Positions 45,556-54,668 of a DNA stretch of 64,000 nucleotides are shown here, piece after piece. Made by a program: the position numbers and the translations under genes. Every line of letters starts with the position of its first letter. Positions within the stretch are counted from its first letter, which is position 1. The notes beneath the pieces were generated by a model. The model searched no databases. It was not told the origin of the DNA and saw only the letters and a program-made list of their open reading frames with translations. Source of the stretch: Saprospiraceae bacterium. Lineage in GTDB: Bacteria; Bacteroidota; Bacteroidia; Chitinophagales; Saprospiraceae. Location of the stretch: positions 1 through 64,000 of the forward strand of contig JALHOZ010000012.1 in NCBI GenBank assembly GCA_022842725.1. The letters run 5' to 3'.

Positions 45556-47706
45556 TTATTGTATTAATTCAGGATTGTTTTTGAATTGTGACAGACTACA
45601 TCTCAAATAATCGAGATATCCATCCACTCCGGGTACGTAAGCCCTTGGCTGAGAGACCACTTTCTGGTCATTAGAAGCGAGTACATAAAGTGGTTGTGCA
45701 TTTTTTTCAAAGTTGACAATTTGAAAATCTGCCCACTTTTTCCCTATGTTGCGCAATTTCTCATTGGTATTGAGAGAAATCAATACATCTTCTATTTTTT
45801 TATCATCATCGACATAAAGAGATATCAAAACAACTGAATCCATCAGGATATTCCGTACCCTGTCGTCAATCCAAATGTGTTCTTCTGTTTTACGACAATT
45901 AACACATCCGTGTCCGGTAAAATCGATCAAAATGGGTCTGTTTACCTCGTTGGCATATTGAATTCCTTCAAAATAATCTTTAAAACAATTAATATTATTG
46001 GCACATTTGGAATAAGAAGGATATTTTTGTTTTATGGAAGCATCCAAAGGCTGGGGAGGAATAAAAAAGTTATAATGTGCAGGAGGTGCCAATCCACTCA
46101 TCAGGGACAAAGCTTTATAATTGCCTGTACTTTCATTAACAAAAAATCCTGATAACAAATAAAATACACCTGCTGTAGCCAGGCCGGCAAAGGCAAGTCT
46201 CACTGTACCTAATTTTTTGATTGGGCTATCATGCGGAAACTTGATGAGGCCGAATAAATATAAAGCCATACCAATAAAAATGATGACCCAAAGTCCCATA
46301 AACAATTCATATTTCAGGAATCCCCAGCGATTGGTCATATCGGCTACCGATAAAAACTTAAGGGCAAGTGCGAGTTCCAAAAATCCAAGAACCACTTTTA
46401 CTGAATTCATCCAGCTACCGGATTTTGGTAAGGTATTCAACCAGGCAGGAAAAGCAGCAAATAACCCGAAAGGCAATGCCAATGCTGTACTGAAACCCAA
46501 CATCACCAAAAAGGGACCAAAAAACTCTCCTTTGGTACTAGCCTGCACTATGGCTGTTCCGATGATCGGGCCTGTACAGGAAAAAGAAACCAAAGCCAGC
46601 GTAAAAGCCATAAAAAAGATTCCTAATAAACCTCCTTTATCAGCCATCCTGTCACTTTTTGTACTCCAGGAACTCGGCAAAGTAATCTCATAGTATCCAA
46701 AAAATGAAAATGCAAAGGCGACAAAAATGAGGAAAAACAAAGAATTAGCTATCCAGTTTGTCGACAACCTGTTTAACGCTTCAGGACCAACCAATATGGT
46801 AATCAAAAGACCAATCAAAACATAAATAACGATGATGGAGGCTCCGTAAATAGCTCCGTTTACCCATCCTTTTCGTTTAGTGTCCTTGAGAAAAAAACTG
46901 ACAGTCAATGGAAGCATTGGAAAAACACAAGGTGTCAACAATGCCAATAGTCCGCCTAAAAAGCCAAAAACGAACAGCCAGAAAAGTCCTTCTCTCGTTT
47001 CTTTTTGACCGCCACAATCAGAAAGCGGGTCTTTTTGGGTTTCGTAAAGGGTAGGTATTTTCTGATCTATTTTATTTCCTGATATTTTAGGCCCTAACGC
47101 AGCAACTGTTCCTGACAAGGTATCTGTCGCTGCAGCATCGGTCAGCATGGTGGCCGTATCTGACGGCATGGTTACCACGGCGATTCCGGGCACGTTGTCT
47201 GTTGTTTCTTCTTTTTTATTGGATGTCTCTGTTGCAGTAGACGCACCTCCGAAAGAAAATGAAAATTCTTCATCTGTAGGCGGAAGACACTTTTCGTCAT
47301 CACAAGCCATGTATGTTACATACCCTGAAACTTTTTTAGAAGCATCTTTGACTTTTACCTTTTGTTTCATCACAAAAGGTTTGTCTGCCAAAAATTTGAT
47401 GACATTAACACCAAACAAGGCATCCATTCCTTCCTTCTTTTTACCGGACTCAGAGGCTTTACCGACCAGTTCAATACCTGTTGATTCTTCAAAAGTAATG
47501 GTAGTCGGAATCGGTCCGTCGTCAGCCGTAAACTGAGAGTAAATGGTCCAGCCTTTATCAATCTTAGCAGTAAAAACCAAATAATATTCCTTATCACTGA
47601 TTTTTTCCTGAGAAAATGACCATTTCACAGGTTTGAAAATCTGGCTGTAAGACGATGTAACTATGGTTAGCATCAGCAAACATGCCAACCCTATTCTATG
47701 CATCAT
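45556..47706 (-). CDS. dsbD: Thiol:disulfide interchange protein DsbD
   Basis: 716 residues in three modules. Signal peptide; N-terminal alpha domain (about 20-150) with CDDEKCLPP, the Cys pair; eight-helix membrane core (about 225-520) with TPCVFPMLPLTVSFFL and SFSCTGPIIGT carrying the two membrane cysteines; C-terminal thioredoxin-like domain with GHGCVNCRK. All three redox Cys pairs are therefore present. It moves reducing power from cytosolic thioredoxin to periplasmic targets such as cytochrome c maturation factors and SCO proteins, which fits the oxidase neighbourhood. Confidence 0.93.
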   Translation of the reverse strand: MMHRIGLACLLMLTIVTSSYSQIFKPVKWSFSQEKISDKEYYLVFTAKIDKGWTIYSQFTADDGPIPTTITFEESTGIELVGKASESGKKKEGMDALFGVNVIKFLADKPFVMKQKVKVKDASKKVSGYVTYMACDDEKCLPPTDEEFSFSFGGASTATETSNKKEETTDNVPGIAVVTMPSDTATMLTDAAATDTLSGTVAALGPKISGNKIDQKIPTLYETQKDPLSDCGGQKETREGLFWLFVFGFLGGLLALLTPCVFPMLPLTVSFFLKDTKRKGWVNGAIYGASIIVIYVLIGLLITILVGPEALNRLSTNWIANSLFFLIFVAFAFSFFGYYEITLPSSWSTKSDRMADKGGLLGIFFMAFTLALVSFSCTGPIIGTAIVQASTKGEFFGPFLVMLGFSTALALPFGLFAAFPAWLNTLPKSGSWMNSVKVVLGFLELALALKFLSVADMTNRWGFLKYELFMGLWVIIFIGMALYLFGLIKFPHDSPIKKLGTVRLAFAGLATAGVFYLLSGFFVNESTGNYKALSLMSGLAPPAHYNFFIPPQPLDASIKQKYPSYSKCANNINCFKDYFEGIQYANEVNRPILIDFTGHGCVNCRKTEEHIWIDDRVRNILMDSVVLISLYVDDDKKIEDVLISLNTNEKLRNIGKKWADFQIVNFEKNAQPLYVLASNDQKVVSQPRAYVPGVDGYLDYLRCSLSQFKNNPELIQ

Positions 47707-47729
47707 GCGGTCTATCTTTTAATGTGTTG

Positions 47730-47737
47730 CAAAAGTA
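47730..47737 (-). promoter_or_regulatory. -7 promoter element of dsbD
   Basis: Minus strand TACTTTTG (perfect TAnnTTTG); start near 47726, leader about 20 bases. No -33 TTG recognised. Confidence 0.45.
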
Positions 47738-47751
47738 AAAAAACATTTTAA

Positions 47752-48171
47752 CTACCAGGTAAATTTAAAAGGAACGTCAACGGGAGGAAGACATTTTTCG
47801 TCGTCACAAGTCATAAAAGTAACATATCCTTCCAGTTTTTTGGAAGTTTCTTTTTTTAAACTGTGGGTAAAAACAGCTTGTTTTTTGAATTTTTTAATCT
47901 CTATTTCAAAAATCGGGTCCATTTCTTTTTTTCCTTTAGACTTTTCAGAAAAAACAACCGGTGTACCATTCACATAAAATTGGGTCGGAATCGGTCCGTC
48001 ATCCCCTAATTCCTGTCCATAAATAGCCCAACCCGGTAATATGTCTGCCACAGCTGTGATCAACACCTCTTCCCCTTTATCTTCAAAAGAAAACTTCCAT
48101 GTTACGGGATTCTGACCGGAAAGATGCAAAGCACCAAACATCAGCATTGAAAAAAATATATTAAACTTCAT
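47752..48171 (-). CDS. Stand-alone DsbD alpha-domain protein
   Basis: 139 residues with signal peptide (1-19). The mature part aligns by eye over its full length with the alpha domain of the adjacent DsbD: WKFSFEDKGEEVLITAVADI, GWAIYGQ, DDGPIPTQF, and the redox pair in MTCDDEKCLPP. It lacks the membrane and thioredoxin modules. A soluble periplasmic thiol carrier that could accept electrons from DsbD is plausible. It has its own promoter-like element. Tandem position suggests duplication from dsbD or a common split arrangement. Confidence 0.85.
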   Translation of the reverse strand: MKFNIFFSMLMFGALHLSGQNPVTWKFSFEDKGEEVLITAVADILPGWAIYGQELGDDGPIPTQFYVNGTPVVFSEKSKGKKEMDPIFEIEIKKFKKQAVFTHSLKKETSKKLEGYVTFMTCDDEKCLPPVDVPFKFTW

Positions 48172-48238
48172 ATAAATATATAACCTGATAAATTTTATGG
48201 ATCTCCGGATATTGTATACCCGAATTTTTAAAAGCTCA

Positions 48239-48246
48239 CAAAATTA
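48239..48246 (-). promoter_or_regulatory. -7 promoter element of the DsbD alpha-domain gene
   Basis: Minus strand TAATTTTG (perfect TAnnTTTG); leader about 60 bases before the ATG at 48171. Confidence 0.4.
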
Positions 48247-48333
48247 CAATTATTTTTATTAAAAGTATGTAACTAATGTTTCTTTAAATCAATTTTAACC
48301 TTATCTTAGGTTTTATTTTGAAGGGTATACATA

Positions 48334-48352
48334 CCGGGTAAATATGACCCGG
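48334..48352 (-). terminator. Short hairpin downstream of the cbb3 operon
   Basis: CCGGGT (48334-48339) and ACCCGG (48347-48352) form a 6-bp GC stem with a 7-base loop, 9 bases beyond the last stop codon of the operon. No T-tract follows on the minus strand, so its terminator role is uncertain. Confidence 0.4.
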
Positions 48353-48361
48353 AATGCAAAA

Positions 48362-49060
48362 CTAATGGCACATGACCGGATTTTTTAAAGCCTCCATAAA
48401 ATTTAATTCGAGGGGTGTGGAGGAAAATATACCTCTGTAAATCAGGTATATTCCTAATAACAAAGTAACGATAGGATAAATTTTTTGTAAATTTCCTCTC
48501 CAGGCATTTTTAAACCATTTTCCTGCTATCATTACCCCTGCCATTGCCGGAAAAGTTCCCAAGCCGAAAAAAAGCATAAATCCCATCGCTCCGAAAGTAT
48601 TTTGCAGACTGATGGCGCCTGCCAAAGCAATATAAACCATTCCGCAAGGGAGAAATCCATTCATCATACCCAGTGCCACCCTTGAAAAAAGATCGTGTTT
48701 ACCTGCAAGTTTGCCAAAGTTTTTTTGAATGAGTCCGTATAATTTCTGTACCCAATTTTTTTTTCCCAGCCAGGCATCCGGTTGAACACTGAATAAAAAA
48801 AGCAGAACCAAAACCATACCTGAAAATATACTGATTCCTTTTTGATACCCTGTAAATGCCAGGATGGTACCAAACAAACCAAATATGATCCCCAACAACA
48901 TGTAAGAAAAAATCCTGCCGGCATTATATAAGATGGCATGTACCCAAACCTTTCCAAATTCTTTATTAAACAAACCCTGACCGGCAATTGCCAAAGGTCC
49001 ACACATTCCCACACAATGTAAACTACTCAACAGGCCTAATGAAAAGGCGATGTAGTACAT
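48362..49060 (-). CDS. TauE/SafE-like membrane protein of the cbb3 assembly operon (CcoI/H-associated)
   Basis: 232 residues with about six helices. Motifs CVGMCGPLAIAG near the N-terminus and NGFLPCGMVYIALAGA in the middle are shared by the UreH/SafE-like proteins that close cco operons in Bacteroidota and Proteobacteria. Cys17 and Cys21 (CVGMC) could bind copper. The family is implicated in copper delivery to cbb3 oxidases; direct evidence for this subgroup is limited. Three bases after ccoH. Last gene of the operon. Confidence 0.85.
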   Translation of the reverse strand: MYYIAFSLGLLSSLHCVGMCGPLAIAGQGLFNKEFGKVWVHAILYNAGRIFSYMLLGIIFGLFGTILAFTGYQKGISIFSGMVLVLLFLFSVQPDAWLGKKNWVQKLYGLIQKNFGKLAGKHDLFSRVALGMMNGFLPCGMVYIALAGAISLQNTFGAMGFMLFFGLGTFPAMAGVMIAGKWFKNAWRGNLQKIYPIVTLLLGIYLIYRGIFSSTPLELNFMEALKNPVMCH

Positions 49061-49063
49061 AAA

Positions 49064-49510
49064 TTAAGGGTTGACAAATTTATGTTCTGTATACATCGGA
49101 ACTCCTCCCCATGCCCAATCTACTTTAAGTATCCATTGCCCGGTTTCCAAATCCCGGGTGGCAACGGTCATTATGGAATCTTTTTCCAGCCGGATGTCCA
49201 TCACTCTATCTTTAGATTTGTCACTGGATCGGTATAATGTAACCGTTCCTTTGTGTTTTTTATTTTCATCATAAGGAAAAACCAAATCAATCCTTCCCTC
49301 TTGCATAGCCTGGATAAAATTTATTTTCTTAGGCAGGTTGATGTAATTATTCATTTTTTCAAATTTCGACTGGTAGGCAAGATCTTCTTCATAATACTTG
49401 TCCATGACCAATGAGTTATCTACTTGTTTTGACTTGTATAGCACAAATCCCAAGGTAAGTATAAAAAGACCAAGAAAAATAAAGATACCGGTTCCCCAAT
49501 GAAACTTCAT
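49064..49510 (-). CDS. ccoH: FixH/CcoH-family cbb3 assembly protein
   Basis: 148 residues. One N-terminal helix (about 7-25), then a periplasmic beta-domain ending in KVDWAWGGVPMYTEHKF, characteristic of FixH. FixH/CcoH is required for stable assembly of cbb3 oxidase. The YYEEDLAYQSKFEKM segment after the helix is typical of Bacteroidota members. 49 bases downstream of ccoG. Confidence 0.88.
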   Translation of the reverse strand: MKFHWGTGIFIFLGLFILTLGFVLYKSKQVDNSLVMDKYYEEDLAYQSKFEKMNNYINLPKKINFIQAMQEGRIDLVFPYDENKKHKGTVTLYRSSDKSKDRVMDIRLEKDSIMTVATRDLETGQWILKVDWAWGGVPMYTEHKFVNP

Positions 49511-49559
49511 AATGTTATGATTTATGGATAGACAACAAAAATAAAATTAAAATAGTTGT

Positions 49560-51062
49560 TTAATGAGGTGATGCAAAAAAGGTGGTATTTACGGTTTCCA
49601 ACAATTTTCCATCTTTGTCAAAAATGTCAACCAAAATTTTATTTTTCCCTGCTTTTACTTTATTTTTAGGAAGGTGAATAAACACGGCCCCTGAAGATTT
49701 TACATTAGGAATGACGGTAATTTCATTCTGACCGACCATTTCAATCTGACCATCCAGATCATGCAAAACCAATCGGGTAAAAAGCGTATCCGTTGTTTTA
49801 TTGACCATGGTGTAATTATACAAATTACTGATAAATCCTTCTTTTTTCTCAATGGCTGTCATCCCGGGAGTTCTGAGCAACAATACTTCAATGGATCCAC
49901 GCAATGAAAACAACAATACTTCAACGGCAATCAATAATACAAGAACAATGGTATAAGCAAGGACCCTTCCGTTCCAAACAGAACTCGTACCATTTTTGAT
50001 ACCATCTTCACTGTCAAGTCTGATGAGGCCTTTTGGTTTTTCAATTTTTTCCATCACTTCGTCACAAACATCCATGCAGGCTGTACAATTGACACATTCC
50101 AACTGCGTACCATTCCTGATGTCAATTCCTGTGGGACATACGTGAATACAAAGTTTACAATCAATACAGTCTCCTTTCAGATTTTTTTGAAATACAGCGG
50201 CCGGATCCATATTTTCGGCTGAAACTGAAGGTGTTGCTAAGGGAATATTCTGAAAAGTATTTATTTCAGGAAGCGGATCAACAACTTTGTTTTTGGTGAG
50301 TTTCCCCCTTGGTTCGCCGCGCACATAATCGTAAGCTACTACCAGAGACTTATTATCCAACAAAACACCCTGTAATCTTCCGTAAGGGCATATGGTGGTA
50401 CATACCTGTTCTCTCAATCTGGCAAAAACACCATAAAATACAATAGAAAAAATTATCATCGCGATAAATCCCACCAAATGTTGGGACAACGGTTCAGATA
50501 TAATTTTAAGCACCTCATCCATACCGATGATATAGGCCAGAAAATAATTGGAGATGACCACTGCGATAATTAAAAATACAGTATGTTTTATACCTCTTTT
50601 GATGATTTTATCAGAAGTCCATGGAGCAGCGTCCAATCTTTTTTGTTCTCTGTAATCACCATCGATCAGGTATTCTATTTTTCGGAAAACGAGTTCCATA
50701 AACACAGTCTGGGGGCAGATCCATCCACAAAACAGTCGTCCGTAGACAACCGTAAACAGGATGATAAAGACCATCAGGATAAGCATCGCAATAGCAAACA
50801 AATGAAAATCCTGTGGTGTAAAATATATTCCGAAAAGAATAAATTTTCTTTCAAGAATATTAAACAATACAAATGGCTGTCCGTCGTACTTTATAAACGG
50901 AAGAGCTAAAAAAATCAGAATGTAAAAGTAAGATAAAAGACTTCGGTAATTATAAAATTTACCTTTAGGCTTTTTCGGATAAATCCAGATTCTTTTACCT
51001 TCACTATCCACCGTTGCGATGGAATCCCTGAACTCTTCGTTATAAAAATCTAACTCAGCCAT
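49560..51062 (-). CDS. ccoG: Cytochrome c oxidase accessory protein CcoG (FixG/RdxA)
   Basis: 500 residues. Five or so membrane helices; Fe-S Cys in GWICPQTVFMELVFRKIE and TTICPYGRLQGV, then a two-cluster ferredoxin segment CIDCKLCIHVCP...CVNCTACMDVCD; C-terminal Ig-like domain. CcoG reduces Cu(II) to Cu(I) for cbb3 oxidase biogenesis in bacteria where it has been studied. 22 bases downstream of ccoP. Confidence 0.95.
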   Translation of the reverse strand: MAELDFYNEEFRDSIATVDSEGKRIWIYPKKPKGKFYNYRSLLSYFYILIFLALPFIKYDGQPFVLFNILERKFILFGIYFTPQDFHLFAIAMLILMVFIILFTVVYGRLFCGWICPQTVFMELVFRKIEYLIDGDYREQKRLDAAPWTSDKIIKRGIKHTVFLIIAVVISNYFLAYIIGMDEVLKIISEPLSQHLVGFIAMIIFSIVFYGVFARLREQVCTTICPYGRLQGVLLDNKSLVVAYDYVRGEPRGKLTKNKVVDPLPEINTFQNIPLATPSVSAENMDPAAVFQKNLKGDCIDCKLCIHVCPTGIDIRNGTQLECVNCTACMDVCDEVMEKIEKPKGLIRLDSEDGIKNGTSSVWNGRVLAYTIVLVLLIAVEVLLFSLRGSIEVLLLRTPGMTAIEKKEGFISNLYNYTMVNKTTDTLFTRLVLHDLDGQIEMVGQNEITVIPNVKSSGAVFIHLPKNKVKAGKNKILVDIFDKDGKLLETVNTTFFASPH

Positions 51063-51084
51063 TTGTATTGTGATAAAAATTTGA

Positions 51085-52053
51085 TTATTTAACTATGGTA
51101 GTATCTACCTTTGTAGTATCTACCTTTGTAGTGTCTGAAGCAACAACCGCAGTTGTTTCGTCATATAAATTCCCCTGTGGATCTTTGGCGTTTGGCGGAT
51201 TACTGCCTTGTAGTGATAAGATGTATGAAGCTACTTTTTGCATCACCTGAGGTCTCAACTGAGCCTGCCATGCCTGCATACCTTTTTGAACAACTCCATA
51301 TTTGATGGTAGAAAATACACTTTGAACGCTGCCACCGTGTATCCAATATTTGTCAGTCAGGTTCGGACCTACGGCATTTCCTTCTCCTGCAGCGCCATGA
51401 CAAGCCACACAATTTGCCAGATAAACCTCTTTACCTTCAGCCAATGACGCTTCATCTGTCAGAATGGTTACTGATTTTTCATCAACCAGATCTGCTTGGG
51501 TTGCCAGGAAGGCAGCTTTTTGTTCTTCAGCAACTTCCATTGCGGATACGTATTCCTGCTCCTGATTAGGGCCCCAGTTACCAACATGGTAATAGATTAC
51601 ATAACCAACACCCCAGATAATGGTGATATAAAACAGATATAACCACCAGGGAGGGAGTGAATTGTCCAACTCCCGGATTCCGTCGTATTCATGATCGAGT
51701 TCAACATCTTTTTCCTGATCAAGTGGTTTGAGACCTGAAAGTTTGTCATAAATAGTACCCCATAGAGAACTTTTGCTGGACCAACCGGCTTTTTCCATGA
51801 CTTCGGGACCGTATTGATCAATCAATTTGATTTTTTGCATTTCGATGAGGGCCCAAATCAAATTTAATCCGGCAAGAATAACCCCGATTAACACGAGTAC
51901 TGCAATGACCACCAGAATATTATTGTAAGCGAGATCTAAAACTTCCGATCTGTCTGAATTTGCCGGCACAGCAGCATCCTGTGCCATTAGTTTTACGCTG
52001 CTGAAAAGTACAAGCGCATATGCTGATATTATAGAAAATAATCGATTCATCAT
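51085..52053 (-). CDS. ccoP: cbb3-type oxidase subunit III (CcoP), monoheme
   Basis: 322 residues from ATG 52053 (a second ATG at 52050); a longer reading from 52167 would overlap ccoQ and is rejected. Signal or membrane segment at 1-25, a helix near 40-65, then the N-terminal CcoP region (NSLPPWWLYLFYITIIWGVGYV) and a single class I cytochrome domain, NCVACHGAAGEGNA. Only one CxxCH is present, where proteobacterial CcoP has two; monoheme forms are usual in Bacteroidota. The extreme C-terminus repeats DTTKV. Confidence 0.92.
   Translation of the reverse strand: MMNRLFSIISAYALVLFSSVKLMAQDAAVPANSDRSEVLDLAYNNILVVIAVLVLIGVILAGLNLIWALIEMQKIKLIDQYGPEVMEKAGWSSKSSLWGTIYDKLSGLKPLDQEKDVELDHEYDGIRELDNSLPPWWLYLFYITIIWGVGYVIYYHVGNWGPNQEQEYVSAMEVAEEQKAAFLATQADLVDEKSVTILTDEASLAEGKEVYLANCVACHGAAGEGNAVGPNLTDKYWIHGGSVQSVFSTIKYGVVQKGMQAWQAQLRPQVMQKVASYILSLQGSNPPNAKDPQGNLYDETTAVVASDTTKVDTTKVDTTIVK
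51095..51136. repeat. 15-bp tandem repeat at the 3' end of ccoP
   Basis: GTAGTATCTACCTTT recurs in-phase two to three times, encoding DTTKV-DTTKV-DTTIV on the minus strand. The ORF stays open, so copy number change by 15 bases would alter only the disordered tail. Confidence 0.7.
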
Positions 52054-52060
52054 GTTACTT

Positions 52061-52255
52061 TTAAGAATGTTTTGAAAAAGAAGTAGGCATATCGTCTTCC
52101 GTATCCAGGGGCAAGTTTTCCATTTTTTTAATGAATGCTTTATTGTCCATGAACACCATAAAAACAACTAATAAAAATACGGTCATAAAAGTGATAAGCG
52201 CAAATAAAGCCATCCAGTTTATATTGCCTGCTGATTCTAAAATATATTTTGCCAT
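52061..52255 (-). CDS. ccoQ: Small cbb3 oxidase subunit (CcoQ-like)
   Basis: 64 residues. One membrane helix (about 14-36) followed by a charged tail. Position between ccoNO and ccoP, 6 and 7 bases from each, and single-helix build are those of CcoQ, the small subunit that stabilises CcoP. Sequence similarity to proteobacterial CcoQ is too low to be sure; assignment rests on context. Confidence 0.7.
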   Translation of the reverse strand: MAKYILESAGNINWMALFALITFMTVFLLVVFMVFMDNKAFIKKMENLPLDTEDDMPTSFSKHS

Positions 52256-52261
52256 GGTGCT

Positions 52262-54400
52262 TTATTTTTTAATTATTTCAGAAGATTCTACCTTTATATC
52301 TGTACCCAACCTTTGCAGGTAAGCTATAAGCGCAATGATTTCTTTTTTCTCCAATCCTTCCATTTTGATGTTATCCTTTTCGAGATTGGCTGCTACTTTT
52401 TTAGCTTGTGCTTCCAGATCGCTCACCGCTTTATCGGCATAATTGTCCGGATAAGGTGTATTTAACATCTGAAGGTTTTTGATTTTTGCTGCTGTATATT
52501 TGGTACTGAGATCGTTTTCAAACAACCATGGATATCTTGGCATAATCGTACCTGCGGCCATTGATTCCGGATCCCACATGTGATTGTAGTGCCATGAATC
52601 AGAATATTTACCACCGACTCTGTGAAGATCCGGTCCAGTTCGTTTACTTCCCCATAAGAAAGGACGGTCATAAATAAATTCTCCGGATTTTGAGTAATCG
52701 CCATATCTTTCCGTTTCTGATCTGAATGGCCTTACCATCTGAGAGTGACAACCCACACAACCTTCACGGATGTAGATATCACGACCTTCCAGTTCCAGCG
52801 GTGTATAAGGTTTGACAGATGCTATTTTCGGAATATTATTATCAATCATCAACATAGGAATGATTTCAACAATACCACCGATAAGGATCAATACGGCACT
52901 CACGACCAACATTTGAATTGGTTTTCTTTCAATCCATTTGTGCCAGTATTCGCCGGTGTGGACTGCGTTTTCTTCTCTTGGAGGAGAGGAAGCTTCCTGA
53001 TTGGCAATGAGTTTTCCTGCGGCTGCGGTTTTCCACAAATTGTAAACCATAATCAGGAATCCCACATAGTATATACTACCTCCGATTGCTCTGATACGAT
53101 ACATGGGCAAAATCTGTGTTACTGTTTCCAGAAAATTACCATAAACCAAAAATCCGTCTGGTGAAAATTGTTTCCACATCAAACTTTGGGTCCAACCAGC
53201 CCAATATAATGGAATCGCATAAAACAAGATACCCAGAGTACCAATCCAAAAGTGATAATTGGCCAGTTTAACAGAATATAATGGTGTGTTGAACAATCTC
53301 GGAAACAACCAGTATAACATACCAAATGTCAACATACCGTTCCAACCCAAAGCACCTATGTGAACGTGACCAACTGTCCAGTCAGTGTAGTGCGTAATAG
53401 CATTAAGTGATTTTACAGATAAAAGAGGGCCTTCTAATGTCGCCATACCGTAAGCCGTAACAGCAACTACAAAAAACTTCAAAACCGGGTCGACTCTTAC
53501 TTTATCCCAAACTCCTCTTAAGGTCAAAAGTCCATTCAACATACCACCCCAGGACGGAGCAATGAGCATGATGGAAAAAACCGTTCCCAGAGATTGCGCC
53601 CAGTCAGGAAGAGAGGTATATAATAAGTGGTGCGGGCCAGCCCAAATATAAATGAAGATGAGTGCCCAAAAGTGAATGATAGATAATTTGTAAGAATAAA
53701 CCGGTCTATTGGCTGCTTTGGGCATAAAATAATACATCAGACCCAAATATGGTGTGGTAAGGAAAAAAGCAACCGCGTTATGTCCGTACCACCATTGAAT
53801 CAATGCATCCTGTACACCTGCAAATACATTGGTCGCATGGAAAAAACTGACCGGAATCTGAAGATTATTGAATACGTGAAGAACAGTAACCGTAACCCAG
53901 GTAGCGATATAAAACCATATAGCTACGTATAAATGTTGTTCTCTCCTTTTGATAATGGTCATAAACATGTTGATACCAAAAATAATCCATACCACCGCAA
54001 TGGCAAGGTCTATCGGCCAGATAAGTTCTGCGTATTCTTTGCTGCTGGTTAATCCCAGAGGTAAAGAAACTGCTGCAGACAAAATAATCAACTGCCATCC
54101 CCAAAAGTGAAGGCTTGACAAAAGATCACTGTACATCCGGGTTTTGAGCAACCGTTGCAGTGAATAATAGACTCCGGTAAAAATACCGTTACCCACAAAT
54201 GCAAAAATCACAGCATTGGTGTGCAAAGGTCTCAATCTTCCGTAAGTCAGAAATGAAGTATCAAAATTTAATACCGGAAATACCAGCTGGAATGCAATTA
54301 ATATCCCGACCAGCATCCCGATTACTCCGAAGGCAATTGTAGCAATCGCAAAATTGCGCACAATCTTGTTGTCGTAATAAAAGGTCTCCATGTTTGCCAT
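52262..54400 (-). CDS. ccoNO: Fused cbb3 oxidase subunits I and II (CcoN-CcoO)
   Basis: 712 residues. CcoN part (about 1-480) with 12 helices: heme/CuB His in RPLHTNAVIF, WWYGHNAVAFFL, WAGPHHLLY and the YTDWTVGHVHIGALGWNG stretch. CcoO part (about 500-712): one helix then a monoheme cytochrome, REGCVGCHSQMVRPF with MPRYPW as a Met-ligand region. This N-O fusion is common in Bacteroidota. Catalytic and first cytochrome subunits of a high-affinity oxidase. MET at residue 4 is an alternative start. Confidence 0.95.
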   Translation of the reverse strand: MANMETFYYDNKIVRNFAIATIAFGVIGMLVGILIAFQLVFPVLNFDTSFLTYGRLRPLHTNAVIFAFVGNGIFTGVYYSLQRLLKTRMYSDLLSSLHFWGWQLIILSAAVSLPLGLTSSKEYAELIWPIDLAIAVVWIIFGINMFMTIIKRREQHLYVAIWFYIATWVTVTVLHVFNNLQIPVSFFHATNVFAGVQDALIQWWYGHNAVAFFLTTPYLGLMYYFMPKAANRPVYSYKLSIIHFWALIFIYIWAGPHHLLYTSLPDWAQSLGTVFSIMLIAPSWGGMLNGLLTLRGVWDKVRVDPVLKFFVVAVTAYGMATLEGPLLSVKSLNAITHYTDWTVGHVHIGALGWNGMLTFGMLYWLFPRLFNTPLYSVKLANYHFWIGTLGILFYAIPLYWAGWTQSLMWKQFSPDGFLVYGNFLETVTQILPMYRIRAIGGSIYYVGFLIMVYNLWKTAAAGKLIANQEASSPPREENAVHTGEYWHKWIERKPIQMLVVSAVLILIGGIVEIIPMLMIDNNIPKIASVKPYTPLELEGRDIYIREGCVGCHSQMVRPFRSETERYGDYSKSGEFIYDRPFLWGSKRTGPDLHRVGGKYSDSWHYNHMWDPESMAAGTIMPRYPWLFENDLSTKYTAAKIKNLQMLNTPYPDNYADKAVSDLEAQAKKVAANLEKDNIKMEGLEKKEIIALIAYLQRLGTDIKVESSEIIKK

Positions 54401-54422
54401 AAAAAAGGATTTAGTTATTAGG

Positions 54423-54593
54423 TTAAGAATTGTTTTGTTCTTTGTTTTTAATCATATCATCATCCAGTAAAATCCGGACTGACGGTGTATAGTCATCATC
54501 ATACTGACCCGATCTGACTGCCCAAAAAAAAGCACCCAAAAAAACTCCGGCTACTAAAATACTGATGATGATTAGAAAAATGATGATATTCAT
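54423..54593 (-). CDS. ccoS: cbb3 oxidase assembly protein CcoS
   Basis: 56 residues from ATG 54593; longer readings begin without homology. One helix (about 2-22) then FWAVRSGQYDD, the CcoS signature. CcoS is needed for insertion of heme and copper into CcoN. First gene of the operon; in many bacteria it sits directly after the copper ATPase gene ccoI, which is not here. 22 bases before ccoNO. Confidence 0.85.
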   Translation of the reverse strand: MNIIIFLIIISILVAGVFLGAFFWAVRSGQYDDDYTPSVRILLDDDMIKNKEQNNS

Positions 54594-54638
54594 ATTAAAC
54601 TTTATCTTATAAGAATTCATTAAAATCTGAATTCGGGT

Positions 54639-54646
54639 GCAAGGTA
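54639..54646 (-). promoter_or_regulatory. Candidate -7 element of the cbb3 operon
   Basis: Minus strand TACCTTGC resembles TAnnTTTG with one base missing; start predicted near 54634, leader about 40 bases to ccoS. Supported mainly by its spacing to the FNR-like palindrome. Confidence 0.35.
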
Positions 54647-54668
54647 GGCAAGGAGATATTTTTGAAAA

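Noticed and set aside
46217-46693. 158-codon plus-strand frame inside dsbD
   Set aside because: Antisense to the hydrophobic core of DsbD; typical shadow of a membrane-protein gene.
52054-52167. N-terminal extension of CcoP
   Set aside because: The longer reading overlaps ccoQ almost throughout, has no homology and lacks a leader; the ATG at 52053 starts a proper signal segment.
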